This document shows, piece by piece, positions 60,283 to 64,000 of a stretch of 64,000 bases of DNA. The DNA is taken from NCBI GenBank assembly GCA_947095535.1, contig OX352772.1:313048018-313112017 (forward strand), written 5' to 3'. The notes beneath the pieces are model-generated. The model was given only the letters and a program-made list of their open reading frames with translations. It was not told where the DNA came from and searched no databases. Position 1 is the stretch's first letter. Each line of letters opens with the position of its first letter. The stretch comes from Poecilobothrus nobilitatus. Lineage: Eukaryota > Arthropoda > Insecta > Diptera > Dolichopodidae. The translations under genes were made by a program, and so were the position numbers.

Positions 60283-60315
<33 letters not shown>

Positions 60316-61165
60316 CAGGAAAAAAACAATTACATCAGTTAGAATAAACACGAAGAAAATAATAAACAAAAAAAAAAACAAAACCAACAAACAAACAAAC
60401 AAACAGTAATATTTGTATTTGAAATTAAATAATATATATTTTTTTTTTTTTTTTGTAAAAACAAAAAAATAACAAAAAAAAAAAAAAAAAAATAGTAATA
60501 GAAATTCTTGAAAGAAAAAGAGAAATAAAATTGAAAAAAAAAAAAAAAATAATAAAAAATATGGTGTTTTTTTTTTTTATTTACTATCATAAAATAACAA
60601 ACAAAAAATACATAATTTTTAAAATATATTTACAGGTTTTAATTAAAAATATATACATATATATATATATGACGTATATATAAATTAATTTACAATATTG
60701 AATTATATATACTTATACAATATTATATATACATAATTTACATAGAAAATCTACAGTCTACTTTACTTCTGCACTTTAATTAACTGTAATGGAACAATAA
60801 TAATAATAATAAAAAATGATGGAAAGTGTTTGTAATATGGAAAGGGTCATTACATATTTATAATAAGGTAAATAATTACATAATATTATATATATTTAAA
60901 TAAAATTTTATATTAATTTTTTATTTCTCTTATTTATATATACATATGTAATGAAATATATAATATAGTTTTTTTTTTTTTTTTTTATTAAATATATATA
61001 TATATATATATATTAAGACATCATTTTAGTTCTTCCTTTCAATATTAGTTTAAAATCATATGTGGTAGCATTTTCCATTTCTGTCTCATATATATGATAC
61101 TAAAATTGAACTAAAATGAATATAAATTTTGTATCAAAGAGATAAAGTTACATATTTTTTAATAC

Positions 61166-61202
<37 letters not shown>

Positions 61203-63017
61203 CACTTTTTCCTCACTTTTCTCTTATTTTGTTTTTTTTTTTTTTACATTGCATATTAATTATCTCTTTGATTTAGAAATTCAAATTCCAATTTCCATTA
61301 AACATTCCAAAAAAAAAAAAAAAAAAATTCCATTTAAAATTTCAATGTAATACCAAAAACGGACATTAAAATAAAATATTTTTTTTTCTTTTGAAAAAAA
61401 TGAAAGTTATAAACTTATAAAATAATAATAAATAAAGTGTTAAATCATTTTTTTTTTTTTTGTCTTTTTTTGAAGAAAAGAAAAAATAATTAACTTTATA
61501 TGGAATTTGTTTTTTTTTTTTTTTGTATTTAACACTTTCTTTCATAATAATCTTAAGTATCTTGAAGAATGTCGTTTGAAAGTGTTATCACATAATTAAT
61601 TAAATCAAAACAAAAATGTAAAACATAAAAAAAAAAAAAATATATTTATAATAAAACATAAAATTAAAAAAAATAAAAAAAAAAAATAAATGAATATAGG
61701 TATATTTAGATTTCACCTGTTTAAATATTCGAATAAATTAAAAACAAAAATAAATATATACTTATATATAATAAAAATAATAATACCTAATCATTTTTAA
61801 TCTTTAGTTTAGATCCTGTTTTTCTATTATTATATAAAATATAAAAAAATTCACTTTTTTCTTTTTTTTTTTTTTATAATAACAGCTATAAAAATTCACA
61901 AAATTTTCCCTACTAATAATGTTAATAATTTATTTATTTTTTTTTTTTATTATTTATAAATCTTTATTAATTTTATTACCTACATACATACTAATAAAAT
62001 TTAATAAGATTTAAAAACAAATTTTTTTTTTTTTTGTTAATTTAAAAGAAAAAAAAAAAACCAACCACTAAAATTTTACTTTTTGTTTTTTTTTTAAAAT
62101 TGTTTTTTTATTTTCTTTAAAAAAAAAAAAATTTTTTTTACATTATCATAAACTGAAAATCGCGGTTAAAAAACTGAACAAAAATTTTTTTACTGATTTC
62201 TAATTTTTTTTTTTTTTCTTTTTTGTTTTTCTATAATTTTCAAATTTTCTACAAATTAGTTAACTATTATTTATTTGTCTTTTTTTTTTTTTTACTTTTA
62301 TTTTTAACTCTTCTTTATTTTTTATATATTTTTTTTTTTTTTTGTTTATACGGTTACAAATTTTTATCCTAAAGAATGCTTTATTTTTACATCTCATGAA
62401 TAACTAAAATGAGAAAGTAATTAAATAGAAAAAGAAAAATTAAATTATAAAAAAAAAAATAAATTATGCAAAAATGAAAACTGTTCATCGCATAAATTAG
62501 AAAAAAAAAAAAAAACAAATATCACTAATAATGAAGATTATAATGAAGAAGGCATACAAATTTGGAGAAATTTCCTCAAAAAAAAAAAAAAAATAAATTA
62601 AAAACAACAACAACAAATTAATATGTATATATAAATTATATAGGTATATAATATATATATACATATATATATAGTATATATATATATATTTGAAGTAGCC
62701 AAATGAGATTTTAAATTATTGAAATTTTTGTTTTTAATTTTATTTGATTTCCCCTCTAAGGTGAAAAATTCCTGTGATGGTAGCCCTCGAATATTACAAA
62801 GAAAAAAAAAAAAATCCGAAACTATTTTAATAAATATATAAAAAATAAAAAAATTATGACAGAAAAAATGACATTAAAATCGAAATAAATAAAAAATAGA
62901 AAAAAAAAAATATGAAATGAAAGAAGAGAAAAATATGCTAGAAATATAAACGTTTAAAGTTGAAGAAGAAAATAATATCAAAGCGCCTTTCCTTTCTTTC
63001 TTTGCGTTTTCAGTTTT

Positions 63018-63050
<33 letters not shown>

Positions 63051-64000
63051 AAGTAATTACAGATCACGACTACTTAACTTAAATATTATAAAAAAAAAAA
63101 CTGAAAAAAAAAATATATCTTTAAGATAAAAAAGAAATTTTTATAATACAAAAAAAAAAAAAAAAAACATATTTATATACATAAAAATAAGTTATCTCTG
63201 TCAACTATGAGATAAAACTTAATATAAACTTTAGAAATTCTATTTGTTTTAAAAAAAAAAATTTTTTTTTTTTGGATTTTTTTGGTATAAAAATCAAAAT
63301 TAATCGATAAGATTCAAAAAGTATCTTATGATGGTTTTGTTTTTTATAATTTTTTTTTTTATGCGCAAAATTTCATAAATTTTTATTGTTTTGTTATTGT
63401 TTTTTTTTTATGTTCGTTTTTTTATTGGTCCAGTAAAAAAAGAAATATTAAATTATAAATTATTGAAAGGGAAAGTATAAAAGTGAAAGTTATTTATTTA
63501 TTTTTTTTTTTCTCTTTTTGTTTAAATGTGTGTTTGTACATAATGTGCGTGCTGAAGGACCTTTAGATTTCATATAAGTGATAATAATTTTTTAATTTTA
63601 ATTTTAAAGATGAATCTTAAAAGATAAAATTGGGTTTTTTTTTTTCAAATTATTTACAATTTTGGATATATAATATGTAGTACATATATATATATATAAT
63701 ATATATGTACATATACTTATATATTTTTTTTTTTTTGGTTAAATCAACTCTTGTTAAGGCTTAGTAAAGTTAATTGAATCACATGACTAATATTGATAAG
63801 ATTCCTTATAAAAATTAAAGAAAATTTATAATACAACGCATAACGCACTGAAAAAAAATAAAATTAAAATTAAAAATTTTAATATAAATATACCATTGGA
63901 AAAACAAACTAGTATCACAGGTATTACCAATTTATAATAATAATTCTTTTTAAAGAGTGCATAAATTTTCTTTTACAGTAACAACAACAATAAATTTTTT
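59400..64000. other. Homopolymer and TA-microsatellite rich DNA to the window end
   Basis: Includes a T run ending near 60,246 followed by a 29-base A run at 60,287-60,315, (TA)n at 60,989-61,013 and 61,168-61,199, and TA patches near 62,650-62,690 and 63,683-63,705. 62,750-62,800 (CCCCTCTAAGGTG...GGTAGCCCTCG) is briefly less AT-rich. No gene or named element. Confidence 0.5.

Overview
This is eukaryotic, insect-type DNA: strongly AT-rich, full of A and T homopolymer runs, and almost without genes. I can support one host protein-coding gene, a single-exon Osiris-family gene (DUF1676, insect cuticle and tracheal biology) at 55,663-56,535 on the + strand. Osiris genes are insect-specific. An element close to Drosophila INE-1/DINE-1 at 19,245-20,214 and abundant TACATATGTATA-type microsatellites make a higher fly (Diptera) the best guess. 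The species cannot be told from the sequence.

The first 52 kb is a mosaic of small, mostly non-coding mobile elements. (1) Helentron-associated elements (HINE/DINE-1 type) carry a (GTCY)n microsatellite, subterminal inverted repeats and a T-rich 3' end. There is an INE-1-like family (388-632, 19,245-20,214, a remnant near 12.1-12.8 kb) and a second family with AGCACATTTCC ends (1-300, 3,675-3,890, 8,290-10,549, 17,052-18,345, 27,329-27,683, 34,706-35,471). The second family contains a roughly 470 bp internal unit present 1, 2 or 4 times. (2) A tRNA-derived SINE family has at least eight copies, three with visible target-site duplications. (3) A truncated non-LTR retrotransposon 3' end lies at 13,219-13,647. 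(4) Several fold-back elements have inverted arms made of short tandem repeats. The best is 5,595-6,423, with a 9 bp target duplication. Four in the 36-47 kb region have different arms but share one degenerate core sequence. (5) Two copies of a roughly 150 bp tandem-repeat element lie at 20.64-21.40 and 42.53-43.14 kb.

From 52 kb to the right end the character changes. I find no SINE, HINE or fold-back copies, but very dense A/T homopolymers, (TA)n tracts and one degenerate minisatellite, with the Osiris gene in the middle. Osiris genes usually sit in a cluster; here the gene has no visible family neighbour in 55 kb upstream or 7.5 kb downstream, so the cluster is either widely spread or continues outside the window.

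No rRNA, intact tRNA gene, CRISPR array or bacterial-type operon is present. The 60-100 codon open frames elsewhere are best explained by chance in low-complexity or repeat DNA, apart from the retrotransposon C-terminus.
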